Under the pieces are notes generated by a model. That model was given only the letters and a program-made list of their open reading frames with translations. It had not been told where the DNA came from and did no database searches. The translations under genes and the position numbers were made by a program. A stretch of 64,000 nt of DNA from WVZH01 sp034430895 (lineage in GTDB: Bacteria > Chloroflexota > Anaerolineae > Anaerolineales > E44-bin32). Below, in pieces: positions 45,170 to 53,577 of the stretch. Positions within the stretch are counted from its first letter, which is position 1. Every line of letters begins with the position of its first letter. The stretch lies in the NCBI GenBank assembly GCA_034430895.1, contig DAOUDW010000108.1, positions 1 to 64,000 of the forward strand, written 5' to 3'.

Positions 45170-45400
45170 TTATAGTATAAGAATGTTAGAAAAGTGGTTT
45201 ATTACGTCGTCTTGGATCATGCGTTGAGGGAGGTCGATTCCAAGGGTGTTTGTGGCCATTTTTACCTGACGAGCGATTATACACATCCATAATTCATGTC
45301 TTGTGAATAAAACTTCCCATGGATTGAAATCGATTTCCGCAGCGTTCGAATGGTACTGTGACTGCCGCATTCGATGGCCTATAACACTGTCACAGTACAC
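45170..45400 (-). CDS. Possible small ORF of unknown function
   Basis: Between the M50 and response-regulator genes (375 bases without another gene) the minus strand has a 76-codon frame from a GTG at 45400, with an in-frame ATG at 45370. The C-terminal two thirds have protein-like composition (AEIDFNPWEVLFTRHELWM, LGIDLPQRMIQDDVINHF). No ribosome site is seen before either start and I recognise no family. It may be a real small gene, a remnant, or chance. Confidence 0.25.
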   Translation of the reverse strand: MYCDSVIGHRMRQSQYHSNAAEIDFNPWEVLFTRHELWMCIIARQVKMATNTLGIDLPQRMIQDDVINHFSNILIL

Positions 45401-45465
45401 TCGTTAGCTTGAAAAAGCGTTGTGATACACTACGAGTAGCAAATGGCGCAGTAAAAGAGGATTTC

Positions 45466-45852
45466 ATGTCGGAAGAGGAAAAGCGACTGGTCTGTATCGA
45501 AGACGAACCGGAGATGATCGATCTGGTGCGTTTGATCTTGAGTCGCAAGGGTTTCAATGTAATCGGTGCGAATGGTGGAGTCGAAGGGCTCGAAGTCGTA
45601 CAGCGGGAGAAGCCGGATCTCATACTCCTGGATCTTATGATGCCGGATATGGACGGCTGGGAGGTATATCAGCAGATCAAGGCGGATGAAGAGCTGCGGG
45701 AGATACCCGTTGTTGTGGTTACCGCGAAAGCACAATCGATCGATAAAGTGCTTGGACTGCACATTGCCAAGGTTGATGATTACATCACCAAGCCATTCGG
45801 ACCTCAGGAGCTGCTCGAAAGCGTTGAAAAAATCCTCGGTATGCAGAACTGA
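45466..45852 (+). CDS. Single-domain response regulator (CheY-like)
   Basis: 128 residues from the ATG at 45466, which has AGAGG upstream. Only a receiver domain is present: acidic pair Glu12-Asp13, phospho-acceptor Asp56 in LLLDLMMPDMDGW, the conserved Thr in VVVVTAKAQ and Lys109 in YITKPFG. There is no output domain, so it must act by protein contact or phosphorelay. No histidine kinase gene is adjacent. Cytoplasmic. Confidence 0.92.
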   Translation: MSEEEKRLVCIEDEPEMIDLVRLILSRKGFNVIGANGGVEGLEVVQREKPDLILLDLMMPDMDGWEVYQQIKADEELREIPVVVVTAKAQSIDKVLGLHIAKVDDYITKPFGPQELLESVEKILGMQN

Positions 45853-45914
45853 TCTATTCAATTTCTGTTCTTTCGGGGCGGCATTGGCCACCTCGTATTG
45901 TTTACTCAATCAAA

Positions 45915-46289
45915 ATGACACAGTGGATTGAAGTACGAAATAATTCTCGGGGGAATGGTCTCGTTGTCAGGGCACGATGGTGCGATTCCTTTCTCTGTCG
46001 CTTGCGAGGGTTAACCTTTCGGCGCTCACTTGCTTCGCACACTGGTTTGATCTTGGTACAATCTCGAGAAAGTGTTGCCGAGGCAACCATACATATGTTT
46101 GGGGTTTTCTTCTCACTCGGTGTGGTTTGGATTGATGCGAACAAGCGCGTCGTCGATCTCACGGTCGCCGATCCCTGGCGGATTTATACACCTAACACAG
46201 CCGCACAATATGTACTTGAAGGACGCCCCGAGATTCTCGATGAGGTTAAGGTAGGAGATGTCCTGGAGTTCTGTGAGTATGAAGCGTAA
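45915..46289 (+). CDS. DUF192 family protein
   Basis: 124 residues with the DUF192 pattern: ARWCDSFLCRLRGLTFRRSL at the front, IHMFGVFFSLGVVWIDANKR in the middle and AAQYVLEGRPEILDEVKVGD near the end. Unlike many relatives it has no signal peptide. The function of the family is unknown. Its last 11 bases overlap the start of the LysM-M23 gene, so the two are probably translated together. Confidence 0.85.
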   Translation: MTQWIEVRNNSRGNGLVVRARWCDSFLCRLRGLTFRRSLASHTGLILVQSRESVAEATIHMFGVFFSLGVVWIDANKRVVDLTVADPWRIYTPNTAAQYVLEGRPEILDEVKVGDVLEFCEYEA

Positions 46290-47670
46290 TCAAATTGCTG
46301 CATGGATATTGCTGGTATTGCTGATCACGACGGTTATGCCTGCTCGAGCCCAATCGCAGGGTCCCATCTATATTATCCAGGAAGGTGACAATCTGACTTC
46401 GATTGCCGTGACGTTTGGCACAACCGTCGATGCGCTTATCACCGCGAACGGCATCCAAAAGACGACCATTTTGGTGCCAGGAACATCGCTCGTCATACCA
46501 GGCTTCGAAGGGGTGCAGGGAGAATTAACCACGCAGACAATCGAATTTGGGGAGACGATCGAAAGTTTCAGCCTGCGATACGGAGTTGATAAAGAAGATC
46601 TCATCCGTCTCAACCGCATTGTTCGACCGGATCGACTATACGCCGGCCAAGCTTTGATCATGACCAAATCGGAGAGTGATCTTGAGCAGTCAGGCGCCTC
46701 ACGAGTTTTATCTGACCAGGGTGAGGGAATACTGGCCATTTCCGTACGAGAAGGTGTAAATCCCTGGAGTCTACGCACATTCGAAGGTGATGAGCGATTG
46801 TGGGTTATTCCGTCTGATGTACTCATCTCGTCTCAAAGCGATGAATCCATCACAGCCCTGCCCGATTCAATCGTTTCGACGAAATTGCATCCCTCACCCG
46901 CAGTTCAAGGTCATACGTTAGTCGTTCGCATTGACCTGGCGCAGTCGGGGTGGGTTACCGGTCGTTTGGACGACGATCAGCTAAATTTCTTTCCCGAAAG
47001 CGAACGTTCCATGGTGTCCTTGCACGGCATTCATGCGATGACAGACCCGGGATTGTATAATCTGGAGATATCCTTGTACACCACACTCGGCGAGGCACCG
47101 ACGTATTCGTTTGTGCAACCGATTCGTGTTTTGGATGGGGGATACCGTTCCGAGAGTGTTATCGGCGTACCAGCAGAAACCGTCGATCCTGCGGTGATCA
47201 ATCCGGAACAAGAAATAGTCGAAGCGCTGCTCGCACCGGCGACACCCGACAGAATGTGGACTGGTCCGTTTCAATTGCCGTCGGATTATTACACAGAAGA
47301 ATTCATATCCGTTTTCGGTACTCGACGGAATTACAATCTCGGCGCTCTGTATTACTATCATACAGGCGTGGATTTGTACGGCCATACGGGCGTGGAAATC
47401 ATGGCTTCAGCACCCGGCGTTGTAGTGTTCGCCGGTCCGCTCACCATCCGTGGCAATGCGACCTATATCGATCATGGTTGGGGGGTCTATAGCGGCTATT
47501 TCCATCAATCCGAGATACTCGTTTCGGAGGGCGAAACGGTTGAGGCTGGTCAGGTTATCGGGCTTATTGGGAGTACGGGGCGATCCACGGGAGCTCATTT
47601 GCACTGGGAGATCTGGGTTGGAGGGGTGCCCGTAGATCCGTTGGATTGGATCGAACGCTCATATCCATAA
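46279..47670 (+). CDS. Secreted LysM-M23 cell-wall endopeptidase
   Basis: 463 residues from the ATG at 46279 inside the end of the DUF192 gene. A signal peptide ends near MPARAQS. Two LysM repeats follow (YIIQEGDNLTSIAVTFGTTV; IEFGETIESFSLRYGVDKED), then a linker of about 200 residues containing a beta-rich region. The M23 (LytM) domain has HTGVDLYGHTG with the first His and Asp ligands and HLHWEIW with the HxH motif, so it should be active. It would cut peptidoglycan cross-links during growth or division. Confidence 0.9.
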   Translation: MKRNQIAAWILLVLLITTVMPARAQSQGPIYIIQEGDNLTSIAVTFGTTVDALITANGIQKTTILVPGTSLVIPGFEGVQGELTTQTIEFGETIESFSLRYGVDKEDLIRLNRIVRPDRLYAGQALIMTKSESDLEQSGASRVLSDQGEGILAISVREGVNPWSLRTFEGDERLWVIPSDVLISSQSDESITALPDSIVSTKLHPSPAVQGHTLVVRIDLAQSGWVTGRLDDDQLNFFPESERSMVSLHGIHAMTDPGLYNLEISLYTTLGEAPTYSFVQPIRVLDGGYRSESVIGVPAETVDPAVINPEQEIVEALLAPATPDRMWTGPFQLPSDYYTEEFISVFGTRRNYNLGALYYYHTGVDLYGHTGVEIMASAPGVVVFAGPLTIRGNATYIDHGWGVYSGYFHQSEILVSEGETVEAGQVIGLIGSTGRSTGAHLHWEIWVGGVPVDPLDWIERSYP

Positions 47671-47742
47671 TACTAAGCAAGGATGGGGTCTAGGAACAGA
47701 TATAGGCAAAGTGCAGGGGATATCACGTGGCGATGAAAAGTG

Positions 47743-48000
47743 TCAGCTGGAATCGTCCCCATCATCTTCGACCAGGCGATTGGCGTGGTAATTGTCAAGA
47801 ATCTGACGCGCGTCACTGGCCATCTCGACGGGAACAAGGATTTCAACTTCGGCGAGCGGTCCGATGCCAAAGCCATAAATTGTTGTCAGTGCTTCATGGG
47901 ATAGCCGAGCTTCGATCCCGCGTGACTTTAATAGACTGCGCTGGATTTCTGCTTCCAGGACACCCGATGCCGTGCCGACGACGATATACTTATCGTCCAT
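47743..48000 (-). CDS. DUF2007-like small protein
   Basis: 85 residues from the ATG at 48000, which has AGGAGG upstream; longer in-frame starts run into the opposite gene. It shows the DUF2007 pattern: YIVVGTASGVLEAEIQRSLL, KSRGIEARLSHEALTT, then VEILVPVEMASDARQIL and an acidic tail. The family is thought to be signal-related (PII-like fold), but no role is established. Divergent from the next gene. Confidence 0.75.
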   Translation of the reverse strand: MDDKYIVVGTASGVLEAEIQRSLLKSRGIEARLSHEALTTIYGFGIGPLAEVEILVPVEMASDARQILDNYHANRLVEDDGDDSS

Positions 48001-48025
48001 AACCCCTCCTGCTTGATGCTTGTAG

Positions 48026-48031
48026 TATAAT
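48026..48031 (+). promoter_or_regulatory. -10 element for the 531-residue gene
   Basis: TATAAT lies 37 bases before the ATG at 48068. No good -35 is visible at the expected distance, so the promoter is only likely. Confidence 0.4.
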
Positions 48032-48067
48032 GGCAAAGTATCTCCCCTGCGTAGGTTGTGAATCATA

Positions 48068-49663
48068 ATGCCAGTAGGACAAAGTATTTCAAGTGAAGCA
48101 TATTGGATGGAGTTCGAGCTCTCCGATGAGGACCTCGACTTCATCTATAACTTGTTGCTGGAGCGCGAAGTCCCATTAACTTCAGAGCAGATGTCTCGCG
48201 AGTTGGTGGAACGACGGCTGGAGAAGTTGAAAGAAGAAGCCAAAAAGGCGTCTACGAGCGAATACAAATCCTACATACCCGAAGCGCATTACGAGAAAGG
48301 TGAAGTCCTGATTTTCCCCGCACTCGGTAACCTGGTCGGGAAGGTCACGAAAGTTCGCCCCGGCGTGAATCCGGATATCGGCGAATTCGAGGTGATTGCT
48401 GTCAAATTTGAAAAGGGTGAGAAGTCCCGGGAATTTGCTGCTGCACTCCAGGATCATATTCTCAACAATCCATCCAGCGAGGACGAGGAGCTGGATGCAC
48501 TGAGTACGACCGAAGGTATTCTGGCGACGTATCGCCGTGTGATCGAAGATCGTCTGGAAGGAAAACTCAAGGACGCCGAAGATATCATTCGAATTGCCGG
48601 GCGTTGGTTTCACAAGGCGCTGGTCGTCAACATTAACGAAGGTCATTTGAACATCGCTGAAGCCGTGCTGGATGTTGCCAACGGTGGTCCATTGCCCACG
48701 TCGGATTTGCTGGAGCATGTCGGGATACCGGAAGACATCGATCCGCTGCTCATGGAATTCTCCATGGATTTTGCGCTGCAGGAAGACGAACGTTTTGATG
48801 AGGTCGGTCCGGCGGGGGAGACGCTCTGGTATTTGAAACGTATCGAACCACCGGAAGTTCTTTATACGCCGCCTCGACTGGAATACGACGAACCGTCAAT
48901 CGATCGTTCCATGCTCACGGATGCGCTGATTGATCTTGAAGCGTCGCTGGATGACGAACTCAGTCCGTTGCCTTCATCCGATTCAACCCCGAATGAAGTT
49001 ACCATCACACTTCTTTTCCCACATTGGCGTGTTGGTACGCTGCCGCTCTCTGCACGGCTGCGGCCGATGTTCCCAACGGCGTATGAAGCGCCACGGATTA
49101 GATTTACCCTAATCGACGGACACAATGGCGATCGTTTCCCGGGTTGGGTTGTGCGCGAAAAGGGATACGTCTTTGGTTTGGACGAGTGGTATCGGCGTTA
49201 CGATGTGCCTGCAGGTGGATTGATCAAGGTGCGGCGCGGCGATAAACCTGGCGAAATAAAAGTCGAGACCTTAGATCGCAAGCGCCACAATGATTGGATC
49301 CGGACGGTAACGATTGATGAAGAGGGGACAATTGGTTTTACCATGCTCAAACAATCTGTGGGAACCGCATACGATGACCTAATGGTCGTGGGATTGATCG
49401 ACCCATTAGCACTGGATGAAGCCTGGATGCGGGGTTCGCAACGGAATCTACCAAAGGATAAATTAATTGCCTACATTTTCCGGGAACTGGCTCGACTCAA
49501 TCCGCAGAGCGCGGTGCATGCGCAGTCGCTGTACTCCGGAGTAAACGTTTTTCGACGTATGTCTCCTACAGCGGTATTTCAGGAATTAGTCAGCCGAAAT
49601 TATTATGAACATGTAGGCGATCTTTATTGGCGTTTTGATACGCAAGCCTGGACGAAGGCATGA
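48068..49663 (+). CDS. Unknown protein, 531 residues, coupled to the next gene
   Basis: I do not recognise this protein. It is soluble and acidic with no signal peptide. The N-terminal 60 residues are helical and charged (LTSEQMSRELVERRLEKLKE). About residues 75-130 look beta-rich (GEVLIFPALGNLVGKVTKVR). The middle is helical, and about 310-420 carry a beta-rich region (WRVGTLPLSARLRPMFPTAY, RFPGWVVREKGYVFGLDEWY). The end (PQSAVHAQSLYSGVNVFRRM) looks like a winged-helix. The stop overlaps the next start by four bases (ATGA), so the pair are functional partners. A nucleic-acid role is a guess. No clear ribosome site; an ATG at 48107 is an alternative. Confidence 0.7.
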   Translation: MPVGQSISSEAYWMEFELSDEDLDFIYNLLLEREVPLTSEQMSRELVERRLEKLKEEAKKASTSEYKSYIPEAHYEKGEVLIFPALGNLVGKVTKVRPGVNPDIGEFEVIAVKFEKGEKSREFAAALQDHILNNPSSEDEELDALSTTEGILATYRRVIEDRLEGKLKDAEDIIRIAGRWFHKALVVNINEGHLNIAEAVLDVANGGPLPTSDLLEHVGIPEDIDPLLMEFSMDFALQEDERFDEVGPAGETLWYLKRIEPPEVLYTPPRLEYDEPSIDRSMLTDALIDLEASLDDELSPLPSSDSTPNEVTITLLFPHWRVGTLPLSARLRPMFPTAYEAPRIRFTLIDGHNGDRFPGWVVREKGYVFGLDEWYRRYDVPAGGLIKVRRGDKPGEIKVETLDRKRHNDWIRTVTIDEEGTIGFTMLKQSVGTAYDDLMVVGLIDPLALDEAWMRGSQRNLPKDKLIAYIFRELARLNPQSAVHAQSLYSGVNVFRRMSPTAVFQELVSRNYYEHVGDLYWRFDTQAWTKA

Positions 49664-50106
49664 CTGAAGAGAAAAATAGAAAAATTGGCCGGTTGGTACG
49701 CCCGACTCTAGAGACGAAATTTCATATTGACTATGACTGGTGGGACCGCGCCGATCGGGATTTGGAAGTATATCTGCGCAGCCACCTTTGTCCTGAGCAT
49801 CAGGATGCATTCGCCGATTTAGATGCAGAGACTCTGGTCGATTACATCGATCCGCAGACTGCGGAGGTCACACGCGTCGCGGGTATCCAACACACCTTGA
49901 TATCCCATTGTGCCAAGCAAGAGACGTATCTTACGCCACAGACAAGCCTGGTAAATGCCGTATTTCGAGTGTTTCTATCAAACGGAAACACGCCCATGAC
50001 TCCCGAAGAACTCGGAGAGAGATTGGGTCGCTCTCCACGTATGATCCTCAGGACTTTCTCCAGCACGCGCGTTTACAAGGGGATCCGTCCGATCACTTCT
50101 GAATAA
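49660..50106 (+). CDS. Unknown protein, 148 residues, coupled to the 531-residue protein
   Basis: The ATG overlaps the preceding stop. The protein is soluble. Residues 25-75 contain YDWWDRADRDLEVYLRSHLC and DYIDPQTAEVTRV. Residues about 100-145 look like a helix-turn-helix (TPMTPEELGERLGRSPRMIL, RTFSSTRVYKGIRPI). I cannot name a family. With its partner it may be a phylum-specific DNA-binding or nucleoid-associated pair; that is inference from the apparent HTH and the coupling. Confidence 0.7.
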   Translation: MTEEKNRKIGRLVRPTLETKFHIDYDWWDRADRDLEVYLRSHLCPEHQDAFADLDAETLVDYIDPQTAEVTRVAGIQHTLISHCAKQETYLTPQTSLVNAVFRVFLSNGNTPMTPEELGERLGRSPRMILRTFSSTRVYKGIRPITSE

Positions 50107-50206
50107 CTCCAAAACAAGGCAAGCTTAAATTTAAGGGCAAGGAACGCTCGATCCTGGTTTATAATGGTTGAGGTTCGCAACGCGTGGTTGAATTGAGAAC
50201 CTAATC

Positions 50207-50283
50207 GCCCCTGTAGCTCAAGTGGATAGAGCACCGGACTTCTAATCCGGTTGTTGCAGGTTCGAGTCCTGCCAGGGGCGCCA
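50207..50283 (+). tRNA. tRNA-Arg, anticodon TCT
   Basis: The acceptor GCCCCTG pairs with CAGGGGC, the anticodon stem CCGGA/TCCGG encloses CTTCTAA (anticodon TCT, reading AGA), and the T arm is GCAGG TTCGAGT CCTGC. The discriminator is G and CCA is encoded at 50281-50283. I looked for a second copy of the 3' end downstream, as expected for an integrated element, and saw none. Confidence 0.96.
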
Positions 50284-50506
50284 ATTCTTCAAGGATTTGC
50301 TGACCTTTCAATGTTTCATGCAGGAAAGGGTATGCGGCTTCCTACGCCATGCTTCTAGTTTTACTGCCAGGGTATGTTCTCATGCTCGGATTATTCTCAC
50401 TAAGAATCCTCGAGCAGCTCAAGTACGCATATTCCATCCCATACCTGCCAGAATAAGATCGTAAGTGAATCGGCAGCGTACATCTTATCCAGGGAAGGTT
50501 ACGCAC

Positions 50507-52336
50507 ATGAAGGAATTTCTCACGTGGCTGAAACCCGACCGTCCTGTTGGTCGCCTTCCAAAGGTTGGCAAATTTACCTGGCGTTTCGATCAAAGAGGAT
50601 TGCTGTTGGGGATCCTGTTGTTATTGATCATACTATCGATTCTCTCCCCGCATTTTCGACAGATCGACAACTTGATGCTCATTTTAAAGGAGGCTTCGTT
50701 CATTGGTATTGTTGCTGCGGGGCAGACATTGGTTGTATTGGCGGGCGGCATCGATTTGTCCGTGGGATCCATTCTTGCCTTGGCCAGTATTATCGCTGCG
50801 CTTCTGATGACCGGCGTGGGTTCAATCGCGCCGATAAATCCATATCTCGCCATCATTGTCTCCCTTGGTTTGAGCGCGCTGATTGGCGCATGCCATGGAT
50901 GGTTAATCGCGAAGCGAAAAATGCCACCCTTTATTGTTACGCTGGTGAGTCTCGGTATATTGCGTAGTATCGCATTGGTCATTACGGAAAGTCGCACCAT
51001 CCATTCTTTTCCTGAGGATTTTAAATGGATCGCCGATGCAAGCGTCGGTGGATTTCCCATGCCAGGCCTGATCATGCTGGTCGTATTCTTGATTTTAGGA
51101 TACGTATTGCGCAATTCAAAATTGGGTCGTTACATATATGTCATTGGGGGAAACGAATCTTCGGCTCGATTATCGGGTGTTCCTGTTGATAAATATAAAA
51201 TCTACACGTACATGATGAGCGGGATCTTGGCGGCTTTATCTGGAATAATTTTGATGGCTCGTCTGGATGGCGCAGTTTACACCCTGGGTGAAGACTATGG
51301 GTTAAACTCGGTGGCCGCGGTGATTATCGGCGGCACAAGCTTGAGTGGGGGAGTCGGGGGTGTACGGGGGACACTTATCGGCGTGTTGATTATGACGGTT
51401 GTGCAGAATGGTCTCGTTATGCTGAATATCGCCTATCAATGGCACGGAATCGTGATCGGCTCAATCATTCTCCTCGCGGTTTTTATCGACATGGAACGAC
51501 GTCGCGCCAGACAATCAGCATCTAGGGTACGCGCATACCAATCTGTAGCAGACGAAACCTATTTGGAAGGGATCATTCTTCAGATCAATCAACTCATCCG
51601 AAATCGTTTTGGGTCCCCTTTCGTACGTATTTACATGGTCGACCCCAATCGAGATGATTTAATCGAATGCAGCACGAAAAACAAGCATCCTGCGCCTGCG
51701 GACTGTATTGCGGATCAGGTACGCAGGAGTGGGCAAGCGATGGTAATTGAAGAGATATCTGATCGTCACGACACAATGATCCATCGATTAGAACCAAGTA
51801 TTCAATCCGCGATCGTCGTTCCGCTGATACATCGTGAAAAACTGATTGGTGTGCTTGACGTGCAAAGCCCGATCGCCCATGCGTTTGTGCCCGAGGCGAT
51901 AAGCCATTTAACGGAATTAATGGCCGGTCTCATCCCGCCCTTACGTAATGCCTGGTTGTTGGAATGTGATTGGCTCGCCAAACAGACTCGCAACGCGCTG
52001 CGCAATTTATGGGACACGGTCTACTTAGGTCGCTGCGCATTGGCAGAGTGGGCTTTCCCGGCCAGTTTTGACGTAGTATCCAGTGGGAGTTCATCGAATC
52101 GGAGTGGTCAGCTTCGTCAGTTGTTACTTGAAACAATTGAACGATTAAATCCCCAGAAAGGCATAAATCGACCTCACGCCATCGACCGACGATACGACAT
52201 CCTGCATCTTACCTACGTCGAAGGCCTTTCTTCCGACGAAGTGATACGAAACCTTTCCATCAGCCGCCGCCAATATTTCTATGATTTAAAAGATGCCATC
52301 AGCGCCTTGGCCCATTTACTAATCTATACCTCCTGA
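50507..52336 (+). CDS. Ribose-type ABC permease fused to GAF and C-terminal HTH (membrane-bound regulator)
   Basis: 609 residues from the ATG at 50507, with GGAAGG upstream. Residues about 30-335 form a complete RbsC/FrcC-type permease: FIGIVAAGQTLVVLAGGIDL, SVGSILALASI, IGGNESSARLSGVPVDKYKI and AAVIIGGTSLSGGVGGVRGT. About 350-490 are a GAF domain (SAIVVPLIHREKLIGVLDVQ). After a linker, about 565-605 are a helix-turn-helix (LTYVEGLSSDEVIRNLSISR followed by RQYFYDLKDAI), resembling sigma region 4 or LuxR-like readers. The frame is continuous with no stop or shift at either junction. A permease carrying its own DNA-binding domain is not a layout I know. Inferred role: sense sugar or transport state and control the ABC genes that follow. 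Confidence 0.85.
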   Translation: MKEFLTWLKPDRPVGRLPKVGKFTWRFDQRGLLLGILLLLIILSILSPHFRQIDNLMLILKEASFIGIVAAGQTLVVLAGGIDLSVGSILALASIIAALLMTGVGSIAPINPYLAIIVSLGLSALIGACHGWLIAKRKMPPFIVTLVSLGILRSIALVITESRTIHSFPEDFKWIADASVGGFPMPGLIMLVVFLILGYVLRNSKLGRYIYVIGGNESSARLSGVPVDKYKIYTYMMSGILAALSGIILMARLDGAVYTLGEDYGLNSVAAVIIGGTSLSGGVGGVRGTLIGVLIMTVVQNGLVMLNIAYQWHGIVIGSIILLAVFIDMERRRARQSASRVRAYQSVADETYLEGIILQINQLIRNRFGSPFVRIYMVDPNRDDLIECSTKNKHPAPADCIADQVRRSGQAMVIEEISDRHDTMIHRLEPSIQSAIVVPLIHREKLIGVLDVQSPIAHAFVPEAISHLTELMAGLIPPLRNAWLLECDWLAKQTRNALRNLWDTVYLGRCALAEWAFPASFDVVSSGSSSNRSGQLRQLLLETIERLNPQKGINRPHAIDRRYDILHLTYVEGLSSDEVIRNLSISRRQYFYDLKDAISALAHLLIYTS

Positions 52337-52353
52337 TTTTTCAATATTCGTAA

Positions 52354-52413
52354 TTGCACATATATTGCACTTAATTGCACTGTAGTTGCACATACAGTGC
52401 TCTAATATTGCAT
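52354..52413. promoter_or_regulatory. Helically phased TTGCAC repeat array (operator candidate)
   Basis: TTGCAC starts at 52354, 52365, 52375 and 52386, with TTGCAT at 52408, giving spacings of 11, 10, 11 and 22 bases: all on one face of the helix. GCACTGT (52377) and ACAGTGC (52394) also form an inverted pair at the place of the missing fifth copy. The array starts 18 bases after the stop of the permease-GAF-HTH gene and lies before the ABC operon, as expected for a cooperative activator or repressor site. Confidence 0.7.
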
Positions 52414-52788
52414 TCTACCTGTGGAAACCCCTGGTTGAAATTTGATATTGTAAATAGCAGCAATTTTTACCCAGTATCGCTTTAGGAAGTTGTGATCGGA
52501 GTGGGATTCGCGAGGAAATATACCTTTTCTATAGCTCTCGAGAGAAATATAGGTTATCGCGCTTCAGTCGGTATCGAAATCTAATCATTAATTTCTCGTA
52601 TTGGTCATTCACTCATTGGTTTTTTCAAGTGTATAGGTGGGAATTGGCGCGCTTCGCGCACGCTTGTTTCGACAGCATTTAGAGGTGGCATATCCAGGTT
52701 GTTATCTTGCGTATTGCGCATTTGACTTGGGTATACACCACACTGCGCAGTATGGTCTAGGCTTCAGGTTTTTCAAGGAGGTTCGAAT
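52414..52788 (+). other. Long leader region of the ABC operon
   Basis: About 375 bases without a gene. A small hairpin GCGCG-CTT-CGCGC lies near 52647 and short TTGCG/GCGCA repeats near 52708. No clear promoter pair is seen. A GGAGG site closes the region directly before the ATPase start. A structured 5' leader is possible. Confidence 0.4.
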
Positions 52789-53577
52789 ATGGCGGATACG
52801 GGTATCGAACGCCTCGCATTGCGAATGGCAAAGGTCGAAAAATATTTTGGTCTGGTTTGTGCCCTCAAACAGATTGATCTCGAAGTGGGCAGCAATGAAA
52901 TCGTTGGGCTCATTGGTGATAACGGCGCCGGAAAATCGACTGTCGTGAAAATTCTCTCCGGTGTATTCCCCCCGACCAGCGGAGACCTTTATATCACCGG
53001 CCGGAAAGTGGATTTAAGCAATTACAGCGTCAAACAGGCGCACCTGCACGGTGTCGAAACCGTCTATCAGGACAAATCACTCGGAGAGAAGCAAGATCTT
53101 TGGAGGAATTTCTTCGTCGGTCGGCAAATAACCTATCCATTCGGATTCATTAATGTCAAGAAGGAAAAACAGATCGCCGAAGATATCATGCGCAAGACGA
53201 TCGGATTTCGCAGTGCGGGGATCACAGTTGACTCCAAAGTGAGTAAATTGTCCGGTGGTGAGCGACAGGGCGTGGCAATTGGTCGGGCGATGCATTTTGA
53301 AGCTGAACTCATCGTATTGGATGAGCCGACGGTTGCCCTTTCCTTGAAGGAGGTGGGCAAAGTGCTTGACTTCGTCCACAAGATCAAGCAGGCGGGAAAG
53401 GCGTGCGTTTACATTTCGCATGACATCCAGGACGTTTTTGAAATCGCCGACCGTTTCGTCATCATGGATCGTGGCGAGATCGTTGCCCGTATACCTAAAA
53501 AAGAAATCAGCCTGAAAGCGTTGGGAGAGTTCATGCTAGATTACGCCCACGGCAGGAAAGACATGGAGAAAAGATGA
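52789..53577 (+). CDS. ABC sugar-import ATPase, single-domain FrcA type
   Basis: 262 residues with one nucleotide-binding domain, unlike the roughly 500-residue double-domain RbsA. Walker A GDNGAGKST, signature LSGGERQGVAIGRAM, Walker B LIVLDEPTVAL and the switch His in VYISHDIQDV are intact. GGAGG precedes the ATG. It energises import of the ligand delivered by the binding proteins encoded downstream. Its stop overlaps the permease start (ATGA), so the two are coupled. With two ribose-type permease modules in the locus, two copies of this ATPase could serve either a homodimer or a heterodimer. Confidence 0.93.
   Translation: MADTGIERLALRMAKVEKYFGLVCALKQIDLEVGSNEIVGLIGDNGAGKSTVVKILSGVFPPTSGDLYITGRKVDLSNYSVKQAHLHGVETVYQDKSLGEKQDLWRNFFVGRQITYPFGFINVKKEKQIAEDIMRKTIGFRSAGITVDSKVSKLSGGERQGVAIGRAMHFEAELIVLDEPTVALSLKEVGKVLDFVHKIKQAGKACVYISHDIQDVFEIADRFVIMDRGEIVARIPKKEISLKALGEFMLDYAHGRKDMEKR

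Noticed and set aside
52354..52413. CRISPR or plasmid-origin iterons
   Set aside because: The repeat unit is only six bases with 10-11 base steps, there are no unique spacers of CRISPR size, and no replication-initiator gene is near; an operator array fits better.
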